From contig CAJLRM010000006.1 in the NCBI GenBank assembly GCA_905209085.1, positions 62,001 to 126,000 on the forward strand: a stretch of DNA of 64,000 bases. Reading direction: 5' to 3'. Shown one piece after another: positions 35,481-42,204 of the stretch; position 1 is the first letter of the stretch; the number at the start of each line of letters is the position of its first letter. The position numbers were made by a program, and so were the translations under genes. The notes beneath the pieces are model-generated. The model saw only the letters and a program-made list of their open reading frames with translations. It did not search any database and was not told where the DNA came from. Origin of the DNA: an uncultured Eubacteriales bacterium (lineage in GTDB: Bacteria > Bacillota > Clostridia > Christensenellales > Borkfalkiaceae).

Positions 35481-37067
35481 ATGGGAGTATATTATAATCC
35501 GGGGAACGGAAGTTTTGTCGATGAGTTGAAACTCAAAATATATGTTGATAAGTCAATGGTAATACGCTATACGAATGAGGCGATAGAAGAACGGAATAAA
35601 TTCCTCTGTGTATCGCGTCCTCGTCGATTTGGAAAGAGCATGGCCGCGGATATGTTGGTTGCATATTATTCGAAAGGATGTGATTCGAGGGACTTATTTA
35701 AAGGATTAAAAATCGAGAAAGAGCCATCGTTTGAAAAACATCTGAATAAATACGACGTAATTCGAATGGACTTTGCGTCGTTTGATGGAATGGCAAAAGA
35801 AAGCGGGGAAAATATTATTTCTGTCGCTCAGCAATCAGTGTGTGCAGAATTAAAAAGTGCATTTCCCGAAGCCGAGCCGTTGATAGAAAATAGTATCGCA
35901 AATATGCTTATAGCGATTAAAACAAAATATCCGAAACAAAAATTCATGATTGTTATAGACGAATACGATCTTATTTTTCGCAATTATGAAAATGATCTGA
36001 AATTGCAGGAGAGATATTTATATTTTTTAAACAGCTTATTTAAGAACGGAGATATAAAGGATATAATCTCTTTGGCGTATCTGACGGGAATTTTGCCGAT
36101 TATTCGCGAAAAAGCACAGTCGAAGTTGAATGAGTTTGATAACTTTTCTATGTTATTTCCCGCGCAGTTTGCGGAGTTTGTGGGATTTACGGAAGAGGAG
36201 GTAAAAGACCTTTGCAAACAGTACGGAAAAGATTTTTCGGAAATGAAGAAATGGTATAACGGGTATCGTTTCGGAAATTGCATAGATATCTATAACCCTC
36301 GGTCGGTGGTGTATGCGATTCAGAAGAATAAATACGACGATTATTGGGTGCAGACGAGTTCTGCGGAAACATTGTTCGGATATATCGACTATAATTACGA
36401 AGGCTTGCAAGAGGACGTTGAGAGATTGATAGCGGGAGAAAGAATACCTGTAAAGACATCTCGGTTTGATAATACGCTGACTGCGATCAAGACGAAAGAC
36501 GATGTATTGACGTATTTTATCCATTTGGGATATTTGGCATACGACGATATAGAAGGGAAGTGTTATATCCCGAATTATGAGATAAAGCAGGAGTTTGTGA
36601 ATACGATAGAAGAATCGTCGAAATACGATTATGTAGTGAAGTATATCAATGGTTCGAAGAAGCTGTTAACAGAAACGTGGAAAGAAAACGCGAAGTATGT
36701 AGAGGCGGCATTGGATCAGGCGCATACGGAAAATACGTCGATCTTGCAGTATAACGACGAAAACTCATTGAGCGCGGTGGTGTCGTATGCGTATATGTAT
36801 GCGAATACGTATTATACGATAGTGCGTGAAATGCCGAGCGGAAAAGGTTTTGCCGATATGGTATTTTTGCCTGTGCATAACGACAAACCGGCGCTTATCG
36901 TAGAACTTAAATTCAACAAAACAGTCCAGACGGCGATGGGGCAGATTAAAGCAAAAAATTATCCGGATAGTTTGAAAAATTATGAAGGTGAAATATTATT
37001 GGTGGCGATTAATTACGATAAAGAAAGCAAGAAACATGAGTGTCAGATAGAGCGCTTAAAGAAGTAA
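35481..37067 (+). CDS. AAA-ATPase-like protein with C-terminal PD-(D/E)XK nuclease-like domain
   Basis: 528 residues. The N-terminal AAA-ATPase_like domain contains VDKSMVIRYTNEAIEERNKF and a P-loop-like SRPRRFGKSMAADMLVAYYS; KFMIVIDEYDLIFRNYE gives the Walker B. Residues about 430-510 carry a PD-(D/E)XK-type fold: GKGFADMVFLP, then IVELKFNKTVQTAMGQIK, i.e. Asp...Glu-x-Lys. This two-domain family is widespread and often multicopy in Clostridia and Bacteroidetes and is linked to mobile DNA; its biological role is not established. ATG 35481 (after GGAGG) is preferred to the adjoining TTG. It lies between two integrase relics/elements, so it is likely element cargo. Confidence 0.85.
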   Translation: MGVYYNPGNGSFVDELKLKIYVDKSMVIRYTNEAIEERNKFLCVSRPRRFGKSMAADMLVAYYSKGCDSRDLFKGLKIEKEPSFEKHLNKYDVIRMDFASFDGMAKESGENIISVAQQSVCAELKSAFPEAEPLIENSIANMLIAIKTKYPKQKFMIVIDEYDLIFRNYENDLKLQERYLYFLNSLFKNGDIKDIISLAYLTGILPIIREKAQSKLNEFDNFSMLFPAQFAEFVGFTEEEVKDLCKQYGKDFSEMKKWYNGYRFGNCIDIYNPRSVVYAIQKNKYDDYWVQTSSAETLFGYIDYNYEGLQEDVERLIAGERIPVKTSRFDNTLTAIKTKDDVLTYFIHLGYLAYDDIEGKCYIPNYEIKQEFVNTIEESSKYDYVVKYINGSKKLLTETWKENAKYVEAALDQAHTENTSILQYNDENSLSAVVSYAYMYANTYYTIVREMPSGKGFADMVFLPVHNDKPALIVELKFNKTVQTAMGQIKAKNYPDSLKNYEGEILLVAINYDKESKKHECQIERLKK

Positions 37068-37362
37068 AAATATCTTAGGAGTTTTTGTTTTTAGGATAGT
37101 GTATAACAGAGGGACTAAAGTTTAGGAAAATTCCTGTAAGAATGGTGAATTGAATTTTATATCGACTGGCGGATTTTACAAAGAGGAATATATCGAAGTG
37201 AAACGTTTGAAAAATAAAGTATTAAAAAATATTTTGCAATAGACTTCACGCTTCTTGAAGAGGGTAATTTTACAATTTTTATCGATATTAAAAATGGCGG
37301 AGTTTTGGCGGAGTGTGCCTGAAAGCCTTATGGCAAAAGGGATTGAGAAATCGAGCGACAGC
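37068..37362. other. non-coding tail resembling the right end of a prophage-type element
   Basis: No full gene. The last 40 bases before the repeat at 37363 align loosely with the sequence left of the second repeat (CTGAAA-x-CCTTAT in both, at 37318 and 44340). This suggests that an older element's right end lies here. A short open frame ending at 37317-37319 has no recognisable product. Confidence 0.4.
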
Positions 37363-37385
37363 TTCAAGTCCTGTCATCCGCACCA
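37363..37385 (+). repeat. left attachment site of the prophage (23-bp direct repeat)
   Basis: This 23-bp sequence, ending GTCATCCGCACCA, recurs exactly at 44385-44407. It has the form of a tRNA 3' end: a TTCAAGT T-loop, CCTGT, the acceptor strand CATCCGC, discriminator A and CCA. The acceptor strand would suit a tRNA-Leu beginning GCGGATG. No complete tRNA can be folded to its left. It lies just beyond the 3' end of the integrase gene, the normal place for an attachment site. Confidence 0.8.
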
Positions 37386-37390
37386 TTTAT

Positions 37391-37429
37391 GCAGATTATC
37401 GAATAAAAACTCGGTAATCTGCTTTTTTT
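37391..37429 (+). terminator. intrinsic terminator next to the left attachment site
   Basis: GCAGATTA (37391-37398) pairs with TAATCTGC (37415-37422), followed by a T run. It begins 5 bp after the CCA of the tRNA-like repeat, the place where a tRNA terminator belongs. Confidence 0.75.
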
Positions 37430-37480
37430 GTGCCGTTTTTGCATAGAAAATGTATAAAAAGGCGTGTAAATTGGCACGTT

Positions 37481-37500
37481 TGGGGAACGTTTTGGGGAAC
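37481..37500 (+). repeat. paired TGGGGAAC repeats (candidate integrase arm sites, left end)
   Basis: TGGGGAAC at 37481-37488 and again at 37493-37500, between the integrase stop and the attachment site. A matching pair occurs at the right end (44317-44335), also inside the element. Arm-type binding sites in this arrangement are usual for tyrosine integrases. Confidence 0.5.
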
Positions 37501-37509
37501 AAATAGGGC

Positions 37510-38727
37510 TTAAATATCGAAAATAACCTTATCCATTTGCTCTTGCATAAATTCGTCGGAAAAATGCGTGTAAACTCGTCCGACAAGCCTTTCGGAGCTA
37601 TCGCCCATCCATATATCGACAATATCGGGGCGCACGTACTCTTGACATTTGGTTGCGAATGTATGGCGCAAATAGTATTGCGTCGCGGTTTCGTCCCCGA
37701 GTATGCGCTTAAAAATCCGATTGAGTACGTCCGTCCTATGAGGCATTATCACACTATCTTGAATATTAAGTTTTTCCCTTGCCTGTCTGCAAATAGGGAT
37801 TTTTTTGTACTCGATTTTCCCGCCTTTGCGCTTGGCGTTCCGTGCAATCAGAGAATTGCCTTCGAAACGTGCGTCTTGAAGCTCACAAGGTCTTAACCCG
37901 AAAAACAGCATAATGAGAAAGCATTGTCTATACGGCGCATATTCGGGCTTTTCAAGGTTTTTTAAGAAGCGTATCAATTCTTCTTTTGTCAAGGCTCTGC
38001 GGGTGTTACGCTCTGCCTTTTTGAACGGAATAAGGGCAACGGGATTGTAAGTAATAACGCCGCTGTTTATGGCGTATTTGAAAATGGAATTGAAAACTAT
38101 TCGCAAGTCCTCGTACAGTCTGTCTGAAAAGTTTGACATGACTTTATCAATGTCAATTGTGTGTATGGCTGCAATCGGATTTTGACCGAGTTCGGGTGAA
38201 ATGTACCGCCTGTAATAGCTTGTGTAATTTTCATGAGTGCGAACGACGATTTTTCCGTTTTTATACAATAGCCATTCTTCCGCGATTTCGTCAAGAAGAT
38301 ATAAACCCGTGCGGACTGTTTTTACTTTGTATTTGTCAATTTCGCTCGGTTCGGTCTTTTTGAGAAACTTTCTCTTCGCTTCTGCTAAGTCGGTAGAAGA
38401 AGCGGAAATATCATAGCCGTTGCTTCGGTATCGTAATTCGTAGCAAATGCTTTTTTTACCGCTGGGGCGTTTTGTGCAACGGGTAACAAGCCCGTTAAGA
38501 ATAAAGTATTTTTTGAAAGTAGCTGACATCTTTGAAATTTCCTTTAAGGTAAATTTCAAAGTTCCTGTTGTTGCTTTTTGTGTAGAGAATTGTTTTCCGT
38601 CGTTCTCTGCTGAAATAACTTTTTCGATAACTGAATTAAATTCGGAAGCGAGGTGGACAGCCTCGCTTTTTTCATTAACAAGCATGAGCTTGTTAGTAAG
38701 TAAAATTAGATCATCGGACAGCTTCAT
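37510..38727 (-). CDS. prophage tyrosine integrase
   Basis: 405 residues. An N-terminal arm-binding region (about 1-130) is followed by a core-binding domain and the catalytic domain. Catalytic Arg lies in LFFGLRPCELQDA, Lys in RKGGKIEYKKIPI, the second Arg in QYYLRHTFATK and the Tyr in RLVGRVYTHF. Two usual histidines are replaced: HxLRH is YYLRH (Tyr for the first His), and LGHSS is MGDSS (Asp for His). Decayed relatives nearby keep similar changes, so this is a lineage trait rather than damage. An AAAGGA site precedes the ATG. The gene is transcribed toward the left attachment site from an SOS-type promoter. It should integrate and, on induction, help excise the element. Confidence 0.92.
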   Translation of the reverse strand: MKLSDDLILLTNKLMLVNEKSEAVHLASEFNSVIEKVISAENDGKQFSTQKATTGTLKFTLKEISKMSATFKKYFILNGLVTRCTKRPSGKKSICYELRYRSNGYDISASSTDLAEAKRKFLKKTEPSEIDKYKVKTVRTGLYLLDEIAEEWLLYKNGKIVVRTHENYTSYYRRYISPELGQNPIAAIHTIDIDKVMSNFSDRLYEDLRIVFNSIFKYAINSGVITYNPVALIPFKKAERNTRRALTKEELIRFLKNLEKPEYAPYRQCFLIMLFFGLRPCELQDARFEGNSLIARNAKRKGGKIEYKKIPICRQAREKLNIQDSVIMPHRTDVLNRIFKRILGDETATQYYLRHTFATKCQEYVRPDIVDIWMGDSSERLVGRVYTHFSDEFMQEQMDKVIFDI

Positions 38728-38758
38728 TACTTTTTCAATCCTTTCCCGCTATAAAATA

Positions 38759-38812
38759 CGAACATATGTTCGCTTTTTTCCGTATTATAGCACAAAAGAA
38801 AGGATAAAACAA
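38759..38812 (-). promoter_or_regulatory. SOS-regulated integrase promoter with LexA box
   Basis: On the minus strand, TTGTTT (38812-38807), a 17-bp spacer and TATAAT (38789-38784). The palindrome CGAACATATGTTCG (38759-38772) sits immediately after the expected start site, a classic LexA roadblock. The same palindrome and flanks occur at 889-902. This ties element mobility to DNA damage. Confidence 0.75.
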
Positions 38813-38849
38813 GCCTTTTGAGAAGCTTTTCCAATAAAAAATAGAAAAT

Positions 38850-39194
38850 CTATTTATTTTGTAAAGTCATTTCTAACATTTGCAAAACAGCGGAGAGATA
38901 TTTTTCGCCGAGCTTGTCCTTAACACGGTTGAGGAGGTCAAGCCAGTATAATTCCTCTTGTTCAAGGGCAACGGGTTCAATTCCTGCGCCCTGTGCAATT
39001 TCTTCTTCCGTCCATTGGGAAGTAATGCCGAGCGCGTTTTCAATGGCTTGCATGGTGTCTATTCGGGGATTAGGGGTATCGCCTTGAAAAATGCTTAAAA
39101 GTGTTCTACGGGCAATTCCCGACTTTTCGGAAAGTTCGTCGAAAGTCATTTTAAGAGCCTTTTTTCTTTTTTTGAGAGTTTCAATATTTTGCAT
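38850..39194 (-). CDS. XRE-family repressor of the prophage
   Basis: 114 residues. The N-terminal helix-turn-helix (KALKMTFDELSEKSGIARRT, LLSIFQGDTPNPRIDTMQAI) is the Cro/C1 type. The remaining about 45 residues are likely a dimerisation tail; there is no peptidase domain, so it is not self-cleaving like lambda CI. It is divergent from the early gene at 39343 across a region with three operator-like sites, one of which overlaps its own promoter. It should keep the element's early genes quiet. Good ribosome binding site (AAAGGAG) on the minus strand. Confidence 0.85.
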   Translation of the reverse strand: MQNIETLKKRKKALKMTFDELSEKSGIARRTLLSIFQGDTPNPRIDTMQAIENALGITSQWTEEEIAQGAGIEPVALEQEELYWLDLLNRVKDKLGEKYLSAVLQMLEMTLQNK

Positions 39195-39214
39195 TTTTGT
39201 ATCTCCTTTCTACC

Positions 39215-39318
39215 ATTATAAAAAAAAGTGAAAAATATTGCAACTTTTTTAGATAAAATACTTGACAAGTGCGAAATAATGCATTATAATAGATACAGAA
39301 AGTGCAAAATAAAGCACT
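39215..39318. promoter_or_regulatory. divergent promoters with three operator-like palindromes
   Basis: Rightward promoter: TTGACA (39262-39267), 17 bp, TATAAT (39285-39290). Leftward repressor promoter: TTGCAA (39243-39238), 17 bp, TATAAT (39220-39215). Operators of form AGTGC-N8-GCACT: a good copy at 39301-39318, a variant at 39268-39285 that lies between the rightward -35 and -10, and a weaker copy at 39227-39245 that overlaps the leftward -35. The first two are 33 bp apart, about three helical turns. This is the genetic switch of the prophage. Confidence 0.7.
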
Positions 39319-39342
39319 ATTTAAGTAAAAGGAGAAGCAGTC

Positions 39343-39618
39343 ATGACAAAGTACGAAAAAGACGAGTTTAAGAAGTGGAACATTGAAATCAGCGTAAACG
39401 AAATGCAGGCAAGAGAAAAGGCAAGAGCAATCGAAGAGAAGTATATGAAGCTCAACGGTTCAAGAAGTTGTAACCCCGAAAGATTTATACTTGAAATCGC
39501 TACTACTGAAAATGTTGAGCAGGACGAAAAACTTACAGATATTCGGAATTATGTTTCATATCTTGAAAGTTGTGCGAAAGGTCGGGCGTTAGGTGATATA
39601 TTGCATATTTACCGATAA
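39343..39618 (+). CDS. early prophage protein of unknown function, 91 residues
   Basis: Starts at ATG 39343 behind AGGAG, first gene of the rightward transcript under the repressor-controlled promoter. Hydrophilic and charged, with a predicted helical NEMQAREKARAIEEKYMKLN stretch and no membrane segment. I do not recognise a family. By position it may be an excision, antirepressor or replication-control factor; nothing in the sequence decides this. Confidence 0.7.
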   Translation: MTKYEKDEFKKWNIEISVNEMQAREKARAIEEKYMKLNGSRSCNPERFILEIATTENVEQDEKLTDIRNYVSYLESCAKGRALGDILHIYR

Positions 39619-39730
39619 ATAAAAAACGGCTGTGCTAACGGCTATACGGGTAAACAATCGGTCTGACGAGTCTTTGAGAATTAAGACGAAACGGCGGGAG
39701 CCGTCACCGAAATAAAGGAGGTATTGAGGA

Positions 39731-39904
39731 ATGGTGAAAAATTTACCTTGTACGCTCTCAATCGTGGAAAAAACGAGTAAAGAGGGAAAGCCTTACAGAG
39801 TCATTATGCTGACGATTAAGGGCAGGGAAGTGCAGGCAGGTTTTGTAAACGTATATACCGAAAACGCGCTTTTGCGTGCAGGTATCGACGTGCGGAACGA
39901 CTAA
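39731..39904 (+). CDS. small prophage protein, 57 residues
   Basis: ATG 39731 opens 57 codons starting MVKNLPCTLSIVEKTSKEGK and ending AGIDVRND. GGAGG lies 9 bp upstream. The composition is compatible with a small beta-rich protein, with no membrane helix. It lies between the early gene and the coat-like gene, where filamentous phages often encode their single-stranded-DNA-binding protein. That role is only a positional guess; the usual length of those proteins is somewhat longer. Confidence 0.6.
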   Translation: MVKNLPCTLSIVEKTSKEGKPYRVIMLTIKGREVQAGFVNVYTENALLRAGIDVRND

Positions 39905-39976
39905 AAGGAAACGGTGGCAAAAATCAAAAGGAGGTGGTGTTCAATCAAAAACTATAAAGGAGGTGAAACGGTATAA

Positions 39977-40198
39977 ATGGGTGATATGGTAAAGACAATC
40001 TTTTCGAGCTTTTCCGAGGTAATTCAAGGTCTTGCGACGGGTATCAAAACGGCGTTCGTCAATATCCTGTATGAAGATCCAGCGGCGGCAGAAAAAGTAA
40101 TCTCCGCTCCTGTGAAATTCGCGTTGATATTCGCGGGTGTGGCACTTGCAAGCGGTCTTGTCATGGGCGCTTTCCATTGGATAAGAAACAGAAAGTAA
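39977..40198 (+). CDS. candidate major coat protein of an inovirus-like prophage
   Basis: 73 residues: a mildly amphipathic N-terminal half (VKTIFSSFSEVIQGLATGIK), an acidic YEDPAAAE stretch, one long hydrophobic helix (VKFALIFAGVALASGLVMGA) and a basic tail (HWIRNRK). Acidic front, single membrane helix and positive tail is the layout of filamentous phage coat subunits, which wait in the membrane before assembly. There is no clear cleavable signal peptide. An upstream AAAGGAGGTG lies 13 bp from the ATG. A GC-rich hairpin follows directly, before the large putative adhesin. A holin would be an alternative reading, but no lysis or tail genes are present. Confidence 0.65.
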   Translation: MGDMVKTIFSSFSEVIQGLATGIKTAFVNILYEDPAAAEKVISAPVKFALIFAGVALASGLVMGAFHWIRNRK

Positions 40199-40225
40199 AC
40201 AAATCAAACAAACAAGGAGGTGAGA

Positions 40226-40245
40226 GGGGCGGCAAAGACCGCCCC
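40226..40245 (+). terminator. GC-rich hairpin between coat-like and adhesin-like genes
   Basis: GGGGCGG (40226-40232) and CCGCCCC (40239-40245) enclose a CAAAGA loop; GCAATTTTA follows. It sits between the ribosome binding site AGGAGGTG (40216-40223) and the ATG at 40254. It may act as a partial terminator and as a translational spacer. Its position parallels the terminator between coat and adsorption genes of M13-type phages. Confidence 0.55.
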
Positions 40246-40253
40246 GCAATTTT

Positions 40254-41642
40254 ATGAAAATAACAACAAAAAAACGGCTTCAAAAAGCCTTAAAAATTGG
40301 CGCGGTAGCATTGGCGGCGTTGGTCTTGCTCGTTCTTCTCGTGGGCGTTGGCGCGTCGTGTATCAAGGATAGGCATAAGAATAGAGAGCTTATAACCTGC
40401 GCGGCAGAGGAAACAAGTGCAACAACGGAAGAAACAAGGACGATATACCCGAGTGAGAATTTAATTCCGTATCCATATGTGGATAAAACGACCACGGTGA
40501 ATGGTGTTACATTTACCGTCAATAATGACGGGACGGTTAACGTTAATGGGACTGCTACTGCGCGGTGTGATTTTTCCTTATCAAATTATGTACCTGTTAC
40601 TGTCGGTGCATCTTATTTTTTTAGCGGCTGTCCCACAGGTGGGGGGTCTAATACGTTTATATTTTATTTATATGATGGTATAAATGGATTTGCGGATAAA
40701 GGCGAGGGGATGAAAGTTGTTGCCAGGGTCAATTTTTTTGTACTTAAAATAATAGTTTATACGGGCGCGACGGTCGATAATGTCGTTTTCAAACCTATGT
40801 TAAATGTTGGCGACGTAGCTTATCCGTATATACCTAATTTAGACGGAGTTCGTCAAGACGGTTATAACAACGGTTACGACATAGGCAGACAAGACGGAAA
40901 CGAAAAGGGCTATGAAAACGGATATGAGGACGGCTATGGCGCGGGCGTGGAAGATAGCGTATTTTTTGGCGTATCGGTCACGGCGGCTTTGCAAAAGTTA
41001 GACGGAAGCTATGAAAAAGCATATACCGCAAGCCCTCGCAAATCTTCTGATACGTTCGAGTTTGGATTTTTAACGGACTATTTCAAAAGAAACTATACCG
41101 AGGGAAATTATATGGCTTGTAGTTTATCGTTGACATTTGAAAAGCCTGTGCCGTATTATACTTATCTTTTTGAAATGCACGATTTATCGGGCGCACTTGC
41201 TCAACTTTGTACGGTGGTAGCGGAGGACGGAACGGAATACACAAAATTTCGATTTAGCCGACAAGAAGGAAAAACGGGACAGCTTGAATATTGGGGGGAT
41301 AACATAGAAACTCTAAAAACCTTGAAAATCAAACAAATTAAGGACATTTATCTTTCCTTTCCCCTGTTCGATTTTTCGCCGTTTCAATTCCTTTCCATGA
41401 CCTATAAAGACGTGGCATATGAGAATGGCTATGCGATAGGCAAACAAGAGGGTGAGGACAACGCCGTTTTCACGTTCGACAATCTCAAAAGCGGGTTTTT
41501 CAGTATTTTGGACGCACCTTTTAAGGCAATAAAGGACGCGCTTAATTTTGAGTTTTTCGGCATCAATATTTCTAACCTTGTTCTTTTCCTGTTAACCGTC
41601 ATTGTCGTGGTGATAATCATTAAAAAGGCGGTGGGGAAATAA
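40254..41642 (+). CDS. tail-anchored putative adsorption protein (pIII-like) of the prophage
   Basis: 462 residues. An N-terminal signal or membrane segment (IGAVALAALVLLVLLVGVGA) precedes a long extracytoplasmic part and a C-terminal membrane anchor (LVLFLLTVIVVVIIIKKAVG). Residues about 75-105 (VNGVTFTVNNDGTVNVNGTA) match a motif common in tail-fibre-like proteins of Firmicutes phages. Residues about 205-235 are degenerate GY.NGY..G..DG repeats, a likely flexible linker. Inovirus adsorption proteins have the same plan: signal peptide, modular receptor-binding part, glycine-rich linker, C-terminal anchor. The next gene overlaps its stop (TAATG). The receptor is unknown. Confidence 0.65.
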   Translation: MKITTKKRLQKALKIGAVALAALVLLVLLVGVGASCIKDRHKNRELITCAAEETSATTEETRTIYPSENLIPYPYVDKTTTVNGVTFTVNNDGTVNVNGTATARCDFSLSNYVPVTVGASYFFSGCPTGGGSNTFIFYLYDGINGFADKGEGMKVVARVNFFVLKIIVYTGATVDNVVFKPMLNVGDVAYPYIPNLDGVRQDGYNNGYDIGRQDGNEKGYENGYEDGYGAGVEDSVFFGVSVTAALQKLDGSYEKAYTASPRKSSDTFEFGFLTDYFKRNYTEGNYMACSLSLTFEKPVPYYTYLFEMHDLSGALAQLCTVVAEDGTEYTKFRFSRQEGKTGQLEYWGDNIETLKTLKIKQIKDIYLSFPLFDFSPFQFLSMTYKDVAYENGYAIGKQEGEDNAVFTFDNLKSGFFSILDAPFKAIKDALNFEFFGINISNLVLFLLTVIVVVIIIKKAVGK

Positions 41643-41836
41643 TGCTTTGTGAATGGTTTATAGAGTATCTCTTGCCGCTGTTTTGTGATGTTTCGAAACT
41701 CTCCCCCGAAGTGCTTTCCGACGTTCGGACGGTTTTTTGCCTTGTGATAACGTGGTGTGCGGTGTCCCTGCTGATTATCATACCTTACAAATGGATTAAG
41801 TATCTCCTTTCGGGAGGTCGTAAAAAGAAAATATGA
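41642..41836 (+). CDS. small membrane protein of the prophage, 64 residues
   Basis: The start overlaps the adhesin-like stop (TAATG). Two hydrophobic stretches are visible (residues about 5-16 and 30-50, VFCLVITWCAVSLLIIIPYK), with a strongly basic tail (SGGRKKKI). Size and place, between adhesin-like and Zot-like genes, fit minor virion or assembly proteins of filamentous phages. No homology is claimed. Confidence 0.65.
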   Translation: MLCEWFIEYLLPLFCDVSKLSPEVLSDVRTVFCLVITWCAVSLLIIIPYKWIKYLLSGGRKKKI

Positions 41837-42204
41837 GTAAAGGCAAGGTGATCGGAGTTGTTCTTGGCGTTTCTGCTGTGTTCGCTGTATTGGCTCGGAC
41901 TGCCGATATAGTGAATAAAGATTTCAGTTTTGAAAAGTACATCACGCATATCACGGAGAATGTACAGCCTTTCCCCGAATTTCCGTCTTTTAACGCTTAC
42001 ACGAATAGCGGGAACGAATGGGAAATGATAAAAGGCTTTTTCTCATGGGTAGGCAATTCCGTTGCGTTCCCCGTAAAATGCGCGGGCGTAATTCTGCATA
42101 ATGTGACACTTGTTTTTGACGGCTTCCTTAATTTCGGCAGTATCGACGAAAACGGAAACTTTGCGGGCGGAGGTCACGGAGGCGGAGGAGGTGGCGGGCG
42201 TTGA
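41833..42204 (+). CDS. prophage membrane protein with glycine-rich tail, 123 residues
   Basis: Overlaps the preceding gene by 4 bp (ATGA). An N-terminal hydrophobic segment (VIGVVLGVSAVFAVLA) could be a signal or anchor, and a second hydrophobic region lies near 75-95. The C-terminus is almost pure Gly (GGGHGGGGGGG). The GGAGGAGG codons of this Gly run also serve as the ribosome binding site of the next gene. It could be a pVI-like minor virion protein; this is positional inference only. Confidence 0.6.
   Translation: MSKGKVIGVVLGVSAVFAVLARTADIVNKDFSFEKYITHITENVQPFPEFPSFNAYTNSGNEWEMIKGFFSWVGNSVAFPVKCAGVILHNVTLVFDGFLNFGSIDENGNFAGGGHGGGGGGGR

Noticed and set aside
35481..37067. Transposase or insertion sequence
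   Set aside because: P-loop ATPase and PD-(D/E)XK-type motifs match the AAA-ATPase_like family; no terminal inverted repeats or target duplications are seen.
37297..37385. Complete tRNA ending at the left attachment site
   Set aside because: The T-stem pairs in only 4 of 5 positions, the candidate 5' acceptor strand mismatches, and no anticodon arm could be folded; only the 3' end is tRNA-like.
39977..40198. Holin interpretation of the 73-residue prophage protein
   Set aside because: No endolysin or other lysis gene in the element, and the Zot-type ATPase and HUH Rep indicate a non-lytic filamentous phage.
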